Assembly (NCBI RefSeq): GCF_000473895.1
Contig: NZ_ASSJ01000017.1
Coordinates: 62,001 to 126,000, forward strand
From: Rubidibacter lacunae KORDI 51-2
GTDB lineage: Bacteria > Cyanobacteriota > Cyanobacteriia > Cyanobacteriales > Rubidibacteraceae
Length of the DNA stretch: 64,000 nucleotides
Direction: 5' to 3'
Shown here: one piece after another, positions 56,493 to 64,000 of the stretch
Layout: every line of letters begins with the position of its first letter
Numbering within the stretch: position 1 is the first letter of the stretch
Made by a program: the position numbers and the translations under genes
Notes under the pieces: generated by a model
Seen by the model: only the letters and a program-made list of their open reading frames with translations
Told to the model about the DNA's origin: nothing
Database searches by the model: none

Positions 56493-57265
56493 GTTCCCGC
56501 TTGACGGCAACGGCAAACTGGCAATCGCCCACCCCCACCACAACGCGAGCGATCGCGCCCGACAACATTCACCTGTGGCGCGTTGGCCTGACGCGATCGC
56601 CTGCCGAACTAGCTGCTTGTAACGCCCTCCTGTCACCGAACGAACGAAAACGACGCGATCGCCTGCGCGGAGAACCCTTGCAGCGCCGATTCGCGATCGC
56701 TCGCGGTATCTTGCGTTACCTGCTCGGGCGCTACCTTAAATGCCATCCGGCGGCTATACAGTTCGGGTACGGCGATCGAGGCAAACCCTATCTCGCCGAG
56801 CCCGCTGACGCACTACAGTTCAACCTCTCGCACTCCCACGAGCTAGCGCTTTATGCGATCGCCCCACCTACCTGTCGAGCGATCGGTATAGACGTGGAGC
56901 AGCTGCGGTCGCGCCCGAACGCCGATCGGCTCGCCCGCCGCTTCTTCTCCCCAAGGGAAGCCGACGCGATCGCCGCACTTGCCGGAACGCGACTCGATCG
57001 GGACTTCCTGCGGCTGTGGACGGCGAAGGAAGCCTATCTCAAAGCTACGGGAGCTGGGTTGCGTGGGGCGATCGAACAAGTAGAAGTCGATCTCAGCTCG
57101 CCGATCGGGCAAGCCCAGCTTCTGGGCGCGGACAACTGGACCTTACAGGAGTTGGCGCTCGGCAACAGCTACATCGGTGCGGTGGCGATACGCGATCGCG
57201 ACTGGAAGTTCGCTTACTGGGATTTGGATCTTCGCGATCGAGCGGAAATCCTGCTAGTCGACTAG
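56489..57265 (+). CDS. 4'-phosphopantetheinyl transferase (Sfp/HetI type)
   Basis: Transfers the phosphopantetheine arm from CoA to carrier proteins (ACP, PKS or NRPS domains). The 258-residue product is of the Sfp length class, with IHLWRVGLTRSPAELAACNA, QFNLSHSHELALYAIA, the magnesium-binding IGIDVEQLR and the WTAKEAYLKATGAGL motif. Cyanobacteria often have a single enzyme of this class serving all carrier proteins. ATG 56489 overlaps the pcyA stop codon (ATGA). Regulation is shared with pcyA. The longer frame starting at 56441 is not supported. Confidence 0.93.
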   Translation: MSSRLTATANWQSPTPTTTRAIAPDNIHLWRVGLTRSPAELAACNALLSPNERKRRDRLRGEPLQRRFAIARGILRYLLGRYLKCHPAAIQFGYGDRGKPYLAEPADALQFNLSHSHELALYAIAPPTCRAIGIDVEQLRSRPNADRLARRFFSPREADAIAALAGTRLDRDFLRLWTAKEAYLKATGAGLRGAIEQVEVDLSSPIGQAQLLGADNWTLQELALGNSYIGAVAIRDRDWKFAYWDLDLRDRAEILLVD

Positions 57266-58108
57266 ATTACGTCATCAGTTCGCGCCAGATGCCACCTGAA
57301 GGAGTTTCAGCACTAGTGGTTTTGGTAGCTAAGAGCACCCGAAACCCGACTCCGGCAGACAATTTGGCTCTGTACGATGACAGGTTCTACATGTGATACC
57401 AACTCTAGGAAGTTCCGCGACAGATGGCAGATTGGGATCCTTGACTCCTAGGAATTGTTTGCCTCATCTGTCGTAGGAATTGTGAAAATTGGTATGACTT
57501 GCCAAAGAATTATAAAGACTTGAGGGTTTAAAAACAGATAAAGCGCAATCAGATGGATGGCAATAGGGCAAAAGCAGGGAACGTCTAGACAACTTTCAGA
57601 AAGGAAGTCACGATGCGCTCGCGTTTCAGGCTTAAAGTTTTCAAACCAGCCCCTCACAACAAGTCCGGGGAATGACTCAGAATAACCAAACCCCTCCAAG
57701 CTAATAAGGTGGGGCTTTTGGTATCCGGTTAGGATAATATACCCACGGATTTTTTCATATGCTATGTTTCCGAACTTCTAGAGTCCTAAGTTCTAAGCTA
57801 GAGAATCAAAAAAATTAGGGTTGCATTACCCTGTTTGATAGGTGTTCAGGCTCTTTCGAGAGTTCAAAACCATTGTGGATCTAACCCCACTGGCTGATTG
57901 CTTCAGTATCCTTAAGCTTCGTCGTTGGCACAAGGTGGTAGAGGCGGAGATGAACCGCTCGCTCAATAAAATTTTTGAGACGCTAGCGAGCCTCAGACGT
58001 TAGGGCTGTCGGAGGCTTTCTCGTAGGGGCGATCGCGTCGGTCGGCATCTTCTGGAAGCGCTTTGGACGTGTCACCCGTCTCATCCGGCCGCGTCCGATG
58101 GTAGGCCC
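57266..58108. other. Gene-poor region with the second MITE copy
   Basis: About 840 bases without a recognised gene; AT-richer than the neighbours between 57480 and 57860. It holds the 100-bp element at 57396-57495. Confidence 0.45.
57396..57495 (+). repeat. 100-bp MITE-like element, copy 2
   Basis: Same element as 46194-46293, in the opposite orientation. Both ends carry ATACCAA/TTGGTAT. The arms pair over most of their length (for instance CGACAGATG in the left arm and CATCTGTCG in the right), so the single strand would form a long hairpin. It lies 130 bases after the phosphopantetheinyl transferase gene. Confidence 0.85.
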
Positions 58109-58549
58109 CTACGCTCGGGCGATTGCCTGCAGCGCTAGTGCTTTGTTTTGCATCATCCGGAAAATGTTGTAGAACCCATTGGCTCGCGACGGCGTCAGGC
58201 TCACCTGCAACCCAGTTTCCTCGATGAAGTCCGGCGTGACCTGAACAATTTCCTGCGGCGTCAGCCCGTTGAGACCCGACACGAGTAACGCCAGCAACCC
58301 TTTCACGAGTTGCGCGTCTGATGTGCCGCTATACATGACCTTGCCATCCTCTAGCACTGCGGTCACGTATACCTGTGACACGCAACCGGACACTTTATTT
58401 TCCGGAACCCGATCTTCTGCGGGCAAATCGTCCAAACGCTGAGCATATGCCAGCAACTGCCGGTAGCGCTGCTTGGGATCGCTGTGGCGTTGGAAACGTC
58501 GGACGATGCGATCTAGGCTGGCAGGTCTGGACGCGGCGGCCGAGGTCAT
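58109..58549 (-). CDS. sufE: SufE family sulfur acceptor protein
   Basis: Takes sulfur from the cysteine desulfurase SufS and helps iron-sulfur cluster assembly by the SUF system, the main one in cyanobacteria. The 146-residue product has the sulfur-accepting Cys56 in VPENKVSGCVSQVYV, preceded by RYRQLLAYAQRLDDLP and followed by GTSDAQLVKGLLALLVSGLN and LTPSRANGFYNIFRMMQ. The length is normal. ATG 58549 is the start. It lies downstream of trmD on the same strand with 122 bases between; the link may be chance. Confidence 0.94.
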   Translation of the reverse strand: MTSAAASRPASLDRIVRRFQRHSDPKQRYRQLLAYAQRLDDLPAEDRVPENKVSGCVSQVYVTAVLEDGKVMYSGTSDAQLVKGLLALLVSGLNGLTPQEIVQVTPDFIEETGLQVSLTPSRANGFYNIFRMMQNKALALQAIARA

Positions 58550-58671
58550 CGCTACTCCTGAAAAATACTTGGCTATTGGTTCCCGCGAACGGGATGCGCC
58601 ATCAGTGCGGCAGGACCGCTTAACGCATCGCTCAAAAAGATCTTAGCGGGCGATCGCTTACCCTTTCAGTG

Positions 58672-59385
58672 CTAAGTGGGTGACTGCAACTCCTCATTCG
58701 TACGCCGAAAATAATCTGCCCACAAATCCGGGCGGCGCAATTGAGTACGGGCGACCTGCTCCTCCTTGCGCCAGCGAGCGATCGCGCCGTGGTGTCCGGA
58801 ACGCAGCACATCGGGCACTTCCCACCCGCGAAACACAGCGGGTTTCGTGTACTGCGGGTAGTCGAGCAGTCCCTCCTCGAAGCTCTCGCTTTTGAGCGAC
58901 TGCACCTTGCCGACCGTTCCTGGGAGCAAGCGCACGATACCGTTGATCAGCGCGAGTGCAGGAATCTCTCCACACGTGAGCACGAAGTCTCCCAAAGAAA
59001 TCTCGCGCGTCACTAAATGTTCGCGAACGCGCTCGTCTACTCCTTCGTAGTGGCCGCATACTAAAACAAGCTGCGCGCGCGCGGTTAGCTCTTTCAGTAG
59101 CGGTTGCGTCAGCGGTTCCCCTTGCGGTGTCAGTAAGATAACCTCGCGTTGGGGGATAGTCGGCAGCGACTCAACCGCTGCGAATAGCGGCTCGGGTTTG
59201 AGCAACATGCCGACACCGCCTCCATAAGGTTCGTCATCGACGCGCTGGTGCTTGTCAGTTGCAAAGTCGCGCGGATTTAAGAGTTCTACGCGGGCAATTT
59301 GCTTATACAAAGCCTTGCCGAGCAAGCCGGATTGCAGTGGCGATACAAAAAAATCTGGAAATAAGGTAACAACGTCAATACGCAA
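58672..59385 (-). CDS. trmD: tRNA (guanine-N1)-methyltransferase
   Basis: Methylates G37 of tRNAs with SAM, preventing frameshifts. The 237-residue product has the SPOUT trefoil-knot motifs: LRIDVVTLFPDFFVSPLQSG, DEPYGGGVGMLLKPEPLFAA, LVCGHYEGVDERVREHLVTR, SLGDFVLTCGEIPALALING and the C-terminal EVPDVLRSGHHGAIARWRKE. The start is read as TTG 59385, preceded by AAGGTG at good spacing; the frame is open upstream to a GTG at 59433, which would add 16 residues. In many bacteria trmD lies beside ribosomal protein genes, here not. Confidence 0.95.
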   Translation of the reverse strand: MRIDVVTLFPDFFVSPLQSGLLGKALYKQIARVELLNPRDFATDKHQRVDDEPYGGGVGMLLKPEPLFAAVESLPTIPQREVILLTPQGEPLTQPLLKELTARAQLVLVCGHYEGVDERVREHLVTREISLGDFVLTCGEIPALALINGIVRLLPGTVGKVQSLKSESFEEGLLDYPQYTKPAVFRGWEVPDVLRSGHHGAIARWRKEEQVARTQLRRPDLWADYFRRTNEELQSPT

Positions 59386-59433
59386 AGAATCTTGCACCTT
59401 GGCAACGAGCGAAATTAGCGGCCACTGCCTCAC

Positions 59434-59818
59434 AAACTAATCAGCGACGGACTGTGGCTCGGAGTTGCGAGTGACACCGCTGTCGATCGCAGGGCTATCG
59501 TCGATCGACCGCAGATAGCTAGCGGCAAGACGATCGGGGAACGGGGAACACGCGGAAAAGCACATGTATAATTATAAGAATTTTGTGAAGCTTCTAGCCG
59601 CCCGATCTCCGCATTTACTGCTTCGGCGATCCCCTTTGCCTCAAAGCCGCAAAGGTTACCCTGTTACCCGTGGCGAGGGGAGCACTTCCCCGTTCTTGAA
59701 AGTATGTACCGTCTGCAGGCATAGCAAGCAGGGGTAGATACAGATCGACAGCTGTAGCCGAGGTTGAGGCCGCTAGGACGGACTGTCCAAGAATCGTTTG
59801 TTGTCAAGAGCGATCTAA
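59434..59818. other. Divergent region upstream of cphB
   Basis: About 385 bases. A TATAAT hexamer at 59567-59572 could be a -10 box for cphB, but no good -35 element or NtcA site matches it. No gene seen. Confidence 0.4.
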
Positions 59819-60661
59819 ATGCTGCACATCGAGACCCAACCGACCCAAACGCCAGTATCGCCTCCCACTACGTCCGCCATTCTCGTCATCGGCGGCGCAG
59901 AAGACAAGGTTCACGGTCGCGAGATCTTGCGGACGTTTTGGCGGCGGGCAGGTGGGAACGCTGCAAGGATCGCAATCGTCCCCTCGGCATCGCGCGAACC
60001 GACGATTATTGGGGAGCGTTACCGCAGTATTTTTACAAACATGGGCGTCCGGCAACTCGAAGTTCTCGACATTCGCGATCGCGACCAGTGCGAGGACGAC
60101 CGCTACATGAAGTTTGTGGAAACCTGCACGGGTACCTTCCTGACGGGGGGAGACCAATTACGCCTGTGCGCGCTACTAGCCGATACTCCTTTGATGGAGC
60201 GCCTGCGCCTGCGCGTGCAGCGCGGCGAAGTAACGCTAGCCGGGACGAGTGCGGGGGCTGCAGTAATGGGACACCACATGATAGCTGGCGGCAGCAGTGG
60301 CGAGAGTCCGAATCGCGCGCTGGTGGACATGGCAACGGGATTGGGCATCATTCCCGAGGCAATCGTCGACCAGCACTTCCACAACCGCAATCGCTTCGCC
60401 CGCCTGCTCAGCGCGCTCTCCATGCATCCAGATCGAATCGGTATCGGCATCGATGAAGACACTTGTGCCGTGGTGGAGCACGATAGCAGTATTGAAGTCG
60501 TCGGGCGCGGAACGGTCACCATCGTCGACCCTGCTAAACTTTCGGGGAACAACTGCGATCGCGTCGGAACCAGCGACCCGCTGAGCTTGCACGACCTGCG
60601 GTTGCACGTCCTCTGCCACGGCAATCGCTACCATTTGCGCACCCGCCAGCCCCTATCGTGA
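59819..60661 (+). CDS. cphB: Cyanophycinase
   Basis: A serine-type exopeptidase of family S51 that cuts cyanophycin (multi-Arg-poly-Asp) into beta-Asp-Arg dipeptides in the cytoplasm. The 280-residue product has LVIGGAEDKVHGREILRTFW, FLTGGDQLRL, the nucleophile Ser in AGTSAGAAVMGHHMI (about residue 143) and the DQHFHNRNRFARLLSAL histidine region. Length is as usual. ATG 59819 is the start, without a strong ribosome binding site. It precedes cphA on the same strand with a 216-base gap, the common cphBA order. The products would be split further by isoaspartyl dipeptidase to arginine, the substrate of argZ. Confidence 0.97.
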   Translation: MLHIETQPTQTPVSPPTTSAILVIGGAEDKVHGREILRTFWRRAGGNAARIAIVPSASREPTIIGERYRSIFTNMGVRQLEVLDIRDRDQCEDDRYMKFVETCTGTFLTGGDQLRLCALLADTPLMERLRLRVQRGEVTLAGTSAGAAVMGHHMIAGGSSGESPNRALVDMATGLGIIPEAIVDQHFHNRNRFARLLSALSMHPDRIGIGIDEDTCAVVEHDSSIEVVGRGTVTIVDPAKLSGNNCDRVGTSDPLSLHDLRLHVLCHGNRYHLRTRQPLS

Positions 60662-60877
60662 GCGACCCGCACGGATATCGCGGACCAGAAATGTTCGCCG
60701 CGAACAGTCGCGCCCGATCCCCGAGGGCGACACTCAGGAATTGCTGCGCGACTTAGTTCACCGGCAATTCGTCCGCTTCCAACCCTACGGAATTTTCGCA
60801 GTCGCCCCTCGCGTCTTTCCATCCTCACTATCATCTGCCTTGCCGTTCGAGTCCGGCCGTTCCTCCGAAACGCTGCC

Positions 60878-63508
60878 ATGAAGATCCTTCGCACCCAGAC
60901 CCTGCGCGGACCGAACTATTGGAGCATCCGCCACCATAAGTTGATTTTGATGCGCCTCGATCTCGAAGACCTGGCTGAAACGCCCTCCAACCAGATCCCG
61001 GGGCTTTACGACGGATTGCTCGACGTATTACCGAGCCTGGACGAACACTTTTGCTCGCCGGGTTGTCGGGGGGGGTTCCTGATGCGCCTGCGCGAGGGCA
61101 CGCTCATGGGTCACGTTGTCGAACACGTGGCATTAGAACTGCAGGTGCTGGTAGGCAAGAACGTCGGGTTCGGACGCACGCGCGAATCCGAAAAACCAGG
61201 CGTTTACAACGTCGTGTTTCAGTACCGCGACGAACAAGTCGGTCGCTATGCCGGTCGCGCCGCCGTGCGCTTGTGTCAAAGCATTATCGACGCCGGGCGA
61301 TACCCGCAGGACGAGCTTGACAAGGACCTCGAAGACCTGCGAGACCTTGCCAACAGCTCAGCGCTCGGACCCAGCACCGAAGCCCTTGTCGGCGAAGCCG
61401 AGGCGCGCGAAATTCCCTGGATGCAGCTGTCGGCTCGTGCAATGATCCAGCTCGGCTATGGGGCGTGCCAGCGCCGTTTGCAAGCCACACTGAGCGATCG
61501 CTCCAGCCTTTTAGCGGTCGAGTTGGCTTGCGACAAAGAAGGAACCAAGCGAATTCTTCAAGATGCGGGCATTCCCGTTCCGCGGGGCGTGACAATTCAG
61601 TACCTCGATGACTTAGAAGCGGCGGTCGAGGACGTGGGGGGCTATCCGATCGCGATCAAGCCCCTCGACGGCAACCACGGACGCGGCATCACCCTTGATA
61701 TCACCTCTGCAGAGGACGCCGTGGCAGCCTACGACACGGCAAGTGCAGCATCGAAATCCCGCACGGTCATTGTGGAACGTTTCTATCGCGGGCGCGACCA
61801 CCGCGTTTTAGTCGTGGACGGCAAAGTCGTTGCCGTATCCGAACGCATTCCCGCTCGCGTGTTGGGCAACGGGCGCTTGACTATTGAGGAATTAGTCGAG
61901 CGCGCCAACCGCGACCCCCGTCGGGGTGAAGGGCACGACAACGTATTGACACGAATCAAAATCGATCGCGCGGCAATTGCGTTGCTAGAGCGTCAAGGGC
62001 TCGCGCTCAATACCGTGCTGCACGATGGCAAAGTTGCCTATTTGCGGGCAACGGCTAACCTCAGTACCGGAGGCATTGCGGTCGATCGCACCGATGACAT
62101 TCACCCGGACAATGTCTGGCTGGCCGAGCGCGCCGCCAGAACCATCGGGTTGGATATCGCAGGCATCGATTTAGTCACAACGGACATCACGCGTCCCCTG
62201 CGCGATGCAGATGGCGTGGTCGTAGAAGTCAATGCCGCTCCCGGCTTCCGCATGCACGTGTCGCCCAGCGAAGGGACGTCGCGCAACGTCGCCGCCCCAG
62301 TCATGGACATGTTGTTCCCGCCCGGAACTACCAGCCGCATCCCGATCTTGGCCATTACGGGTACCAACGGCAAAACTACGACCACCCGCCTGAGCGCACA
62401 CATCATGGCACAAACGGGTCGGACGGTCGGCTACACCACCACCGACGGTATCTACATTGACGGTCGCTTAGTTGAGAAAGGTGACACGACCGGACCGCAA
62501 AGTGCGGGTGTTATTTTACGCGACCCCACCGTGGACGTTGCCGTGCTGGAAACTGCGCGCGGCGGCATTTTGCGCTCGGGACTGGCCTTTGAAGTCTGCG
62601 AAGTCGGTGTGGTGCTAAACGTGGCAGCGGACCACTTGGGGCTCGACGGTATCAACACCATCGATCAGATGGCGCGAGTAAAAAGCGTGGTTGCTGAGGT
62701 AGTCGCACCTGAAGGCACGGCAGTACTCAATGCCGACGACCCGCGTGTCCTATCCATGGCCGAGCGCGTCCCCGGCAAGGTCGCGTACTTCTCCATGGAT
62801 GCAAAAAATGAGACGGTCAAAACCCACATAGCAGGCGGCGGCTTGGTAGCGGTCTATGAAGGGGGCTACCTAACCCTCCACGACGGTCAGGAGTCCCATC
62901 AGTTGGAATTTGCCGAAGACCTGCCGGTGACCCTCAAGGGCAAGGCGCCGTTTATGATCGCCAACGCGCTGGCAGCGGTGGCGGCCACCTACTCGTTGGG
63001 GGCTGATTTAGAGTCGATTCGCAAGGGACTGCGTACATTCAATCCGTCCGCGGCCCAAACGCCGGGGCGCATGAACTTGTTTGACATGGGCGACTTTCAC
63101 GTATTGATCGACTATGCTCACAACCCAGCTAGCTACGAAGCCCTCGGTGGTTTCATCCGCAACTGGGATGGCAATCGCGTCGGTGTTGTTGGCGGTCCGG
63201 GCGATCGCCGTGACGAAGACCTCGCATTACTTGGAGAGCTGTCGGCTGGCTTTTTCGATTACATCATCGTCAAAGAAGACGACGACACGCGCGGTCGCGC
63301 GCGCGGCAATGCCGCCGACTGTATTGTTGCGGGCATTCAAAAAACCAATTCCAAATGCCGCTTCGAGACCGTTCTTGACGAGACGCGAGCAATTGAAATC
63401 AGCCTTAAGGAAGCAAAACCGAAAGAGTTGATCGTTATCCTCCCTGAGAGTGTCAGCCGCGCTGTCAGCCTTGTTGAGGCATTTCAAACCCTCCACGCGC
63501 GTGCTTAG
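60878..63508 (+). CDS. cphA: Cyanophycin synthetase
   Basis: Builds the nitrogen-storage polymer cyanophycin without ribosomes, adding Asp to the backbone and Arg to the side chains with ATP. The 876-residue product is full length and shows the three parts: an N-terminal domain (RTQTLRGPNYWSIRHHKLIL; HVVEHVALELQVLVGKNVGF), the ATP-grasp domain (about residues 200-485, with PIAIKPLDGNHGRGITLDIT and VVVEVNAAPGFRMH) and the Mur-ligase-like domain with the P-loop ITGTNGKTTTTRLSAHIM near residue 494 and VLIDYAHNPASYEALGGF. ATG 60878 is the start. It follows cphB and may share its transcript. Confidence 0.98.
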   Translation: MKILRTQTLRGPNYWSIRHHKLILMRLDLEDLAETPSNQIPGLYDGLLDVLPSLDEHFCSPGCRGGFLMRLREGTLMGHVVEHVALELQVLVGKNVGFGRTRESEKPGVYNVVFQYRDEQVGRYAGRAAVRLCQSIIDAGRYPQDELDKDLEDLRDLANSSALGPSTEALVGEAEAREIPWMQLSARAMIQLGYGACQRRLQATLSDRSSLLAVELACDKEGTKRILQDAGIPVPRGVTIQYLDDLEAAVEDVGGYPIAIKPLDGNHGRGITLDITSAEDAVAAYDTASAASKSRTVIVERFYRGRDHRVLVVDGKVVAVSERIPARVLGNGRLTIEELVERANRDPRRGEGHDNVLTRIKIDRAAIALLERQGLALNTVLHDGKVAYLRATANLSTGGIAVDRTDDIHPDNVWLAERAARTIGLDIAGIDLVTTDITRPLRDADGVVVEVNAAPGFRMHVSPSEGTSRNVAAPVMDMLFPPGTTSRIPILAITGTNGKTTTTRLSAHIMAQTGRTVGYTTTDGIYIDGRLVEKGDTTGPQSAGVILRDPTVDVAVLETARGGILRSGLAFEVCEVGVVLNVAADHLGLDGINTIDQMARVKSVVAEVVAPEGTAVLNADDPRVLSMAERVPGKVAYFSMDAKNETVKTHIAGGGLVAVYEGGYLTLHDGQESHQLEFAEDLPVTLKGKAPFMIANALAAVAATYSLGADLESIRKGLRTFNPSAAQTPGRMNLFDMGDFHVLIDYAHNPASYEALGGFIRNWDGNRVGVVGGPGDRRDEDLALLGELSAGFFDYIIVKEDDDTRGRARGNAADCIVAGIQKTNSKCRFETVLDETRAIEISLKEAKPKELIVILPESVSRAVSLVEAFQTLHARA

Positions 63509-63697
63509 CAGCGAGCAACACCCAGTTCGGTCCCGATCGAACTGTCGGACGGACACCAGCGACTGCAGCAATCAGATAGGCAACGTTTTGTGCGCTAGTC
63601 CAGGTGCAGTTAGCTTGCGGCCGACAAGCGATCTCGCAAGGCGTTGCTTTCGCAGCTTGGCATTTAGTGAAGCCTGCACTATCATTGATATCCGCAC

Positions 63698-63769
63698 GCC
63701 AGTGTAGCTCAGTGGTAGAGCACTCGATTCGTAATCGAGCGGTCAGGGGTTCAAATCCCCTCACTGGCT
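63698..63769 (+). tRNA. tRNA-Thr (anticodon CGT)
   Basis: A complete 72-base cloverleaf. The acceptor stem GCCAGTG pairs with CACTGGC (discriminator T at 63769); D-arm GCTC-AGTGGTA-GAGC; anticodon stem CTCGA/TCGAG with loop TTCGTAA, anticodon CGT at 63730-63732; T-arm AGGGG-TTCAAAT-CCCCT. No CCA is encoded. CGT reads ACG, a threonine codon. Confidence 0.97.
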
Positions 63770-64000
63770 TACCCATTCAGATATCTCGGGCAGATAGATG
63801 TCGGGTTTGCTCTCCAGCACCCGAACGCATCTGCACTCTAACCCGGAAATAGCGCGATCGGAAACCGCTGTTTCTCAGCATTAGCGATCCGGAGAAGTGG
63901 GATGAATCCCGGTTGCGGAAGCCCGGGAGTGACGAGTACCTCAGCCGGGATTACTCCGCCAGTCTACGTTCTGGGCTCTAGCTTGGATTATTCATGAACT
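63770..64000. other. End of the window after tRNA-Thr
   Basis: 230 bases; no gene or terminator recognised. Confidence 0.4.

Noticed and set aside
59434-59818. NtcA site upstream of cphB
   Set aside because: Scanned for GTA-N8-TAC; only partial matches such as GTA with a wrong second half were found.
1-64000. CRISPR arrays, rRNA genes, prophage, restriction or toxin-antitoxin pairs
   Set aside because: Looked for regular repeats with spacers and for known protein motifs of these systems; none was found.

Overview
The window is a piece of a cyanobacterial chromosome. The evidence is phycobilisome genes (apcF, pcyA), the Calvin-cycle regulator cp12, a bicarbonate transporter pair (sbtA-sbtB), cyanophycin metabolism (cphB, cphA), the arginine dihydrolase argZ/agrE, several families found only or mainly in cyanobacteria (DUF751, DUF4327, DUF3177), and very frequent GCGATCGC (HIP1) octamers on both strands. 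The DNA is GC-rich overall. A unicellular, marine-type chroococcalean cyanobacterium fits (Rubidibacter would be one candidate), but the species is an inference only.

Layout. 1-4.6 kb: murA (cut by the window edge), a DUF751 membrane protein, rbfA, a GH3 glycosidase and a DUF4327 protein. 4.9-12.9 kb: alaS, a decayed stretch, a MutY-like glycosylase, a lipoprotein binding component of a peptide-type ABC transporter, and a proline-rich one-TM protein. 13-24 kb: argZ/agrE, an IS5-family remnant inserted in a broken beta-carbonic anhydrase, sbtB/sbtA, an agmatinase-family enzyme, a 758-residue ankyrin protein and ureC. 24-31.5 kb is an accessory region: IS256 remnant, an AT-rich alpha-oxoamine synthase, 2 kb of decayed DNA, a membrane-anchored coiled-coil protein of unknown role, gmd, and a decayed Uma2 gene. 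31.5-40.4 kb: bioF, divergent apcF and glnA with a textbook NtcA promoter, lptA-lptB-lptF, and a lone AT-rich GT39-type membrane glycosyltransferase. 41-50 kb: pgk, a membrane protein, dapB, a TPR protein, priA. 50-59.4 kb: a group 2 sigma factor, a YbjN protein, a lipoate-ligase-like protein, cp12, DUF3177, tatA, pcyA plus a phosphopantetheinyl transferase, sufE, trmD. 59.8-63.8 kb: cphB, cphA and tRNA-Thr(CGT).

How the genes fit together. Many genes deal with nitrogen storage and arginine: cphA makes cyanophycin, cphB degrades it to dipeptides, argZ/agrE breaks arginine to ornithine, ammonia and CO2 (and on to proline), the ureohydrolase and urease release urea and ammonia, and NtcA-controlled glnA re-assimilates the ammonia. 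Carbon uptake (sbtAB) and fixation control (cp12, pgk) form a second theme.

The most notable unlisted structures are: two 100-bp hairpin-forming elements about 11 kb apart in opposite orientation (a MITE family); an IS5 relic with intact 12-bp inverted ends inside the carbonic anhydrase gene next to sbtAB; an imperfect tandem repeat of about 60 bp upstream of argZ; and an NtcA class II promoter at glnA. No CRISPR array, prophage, rRNA operon or obvious complete defence system was seen. Identifications rest on reading motifs by eye; no database search was run.
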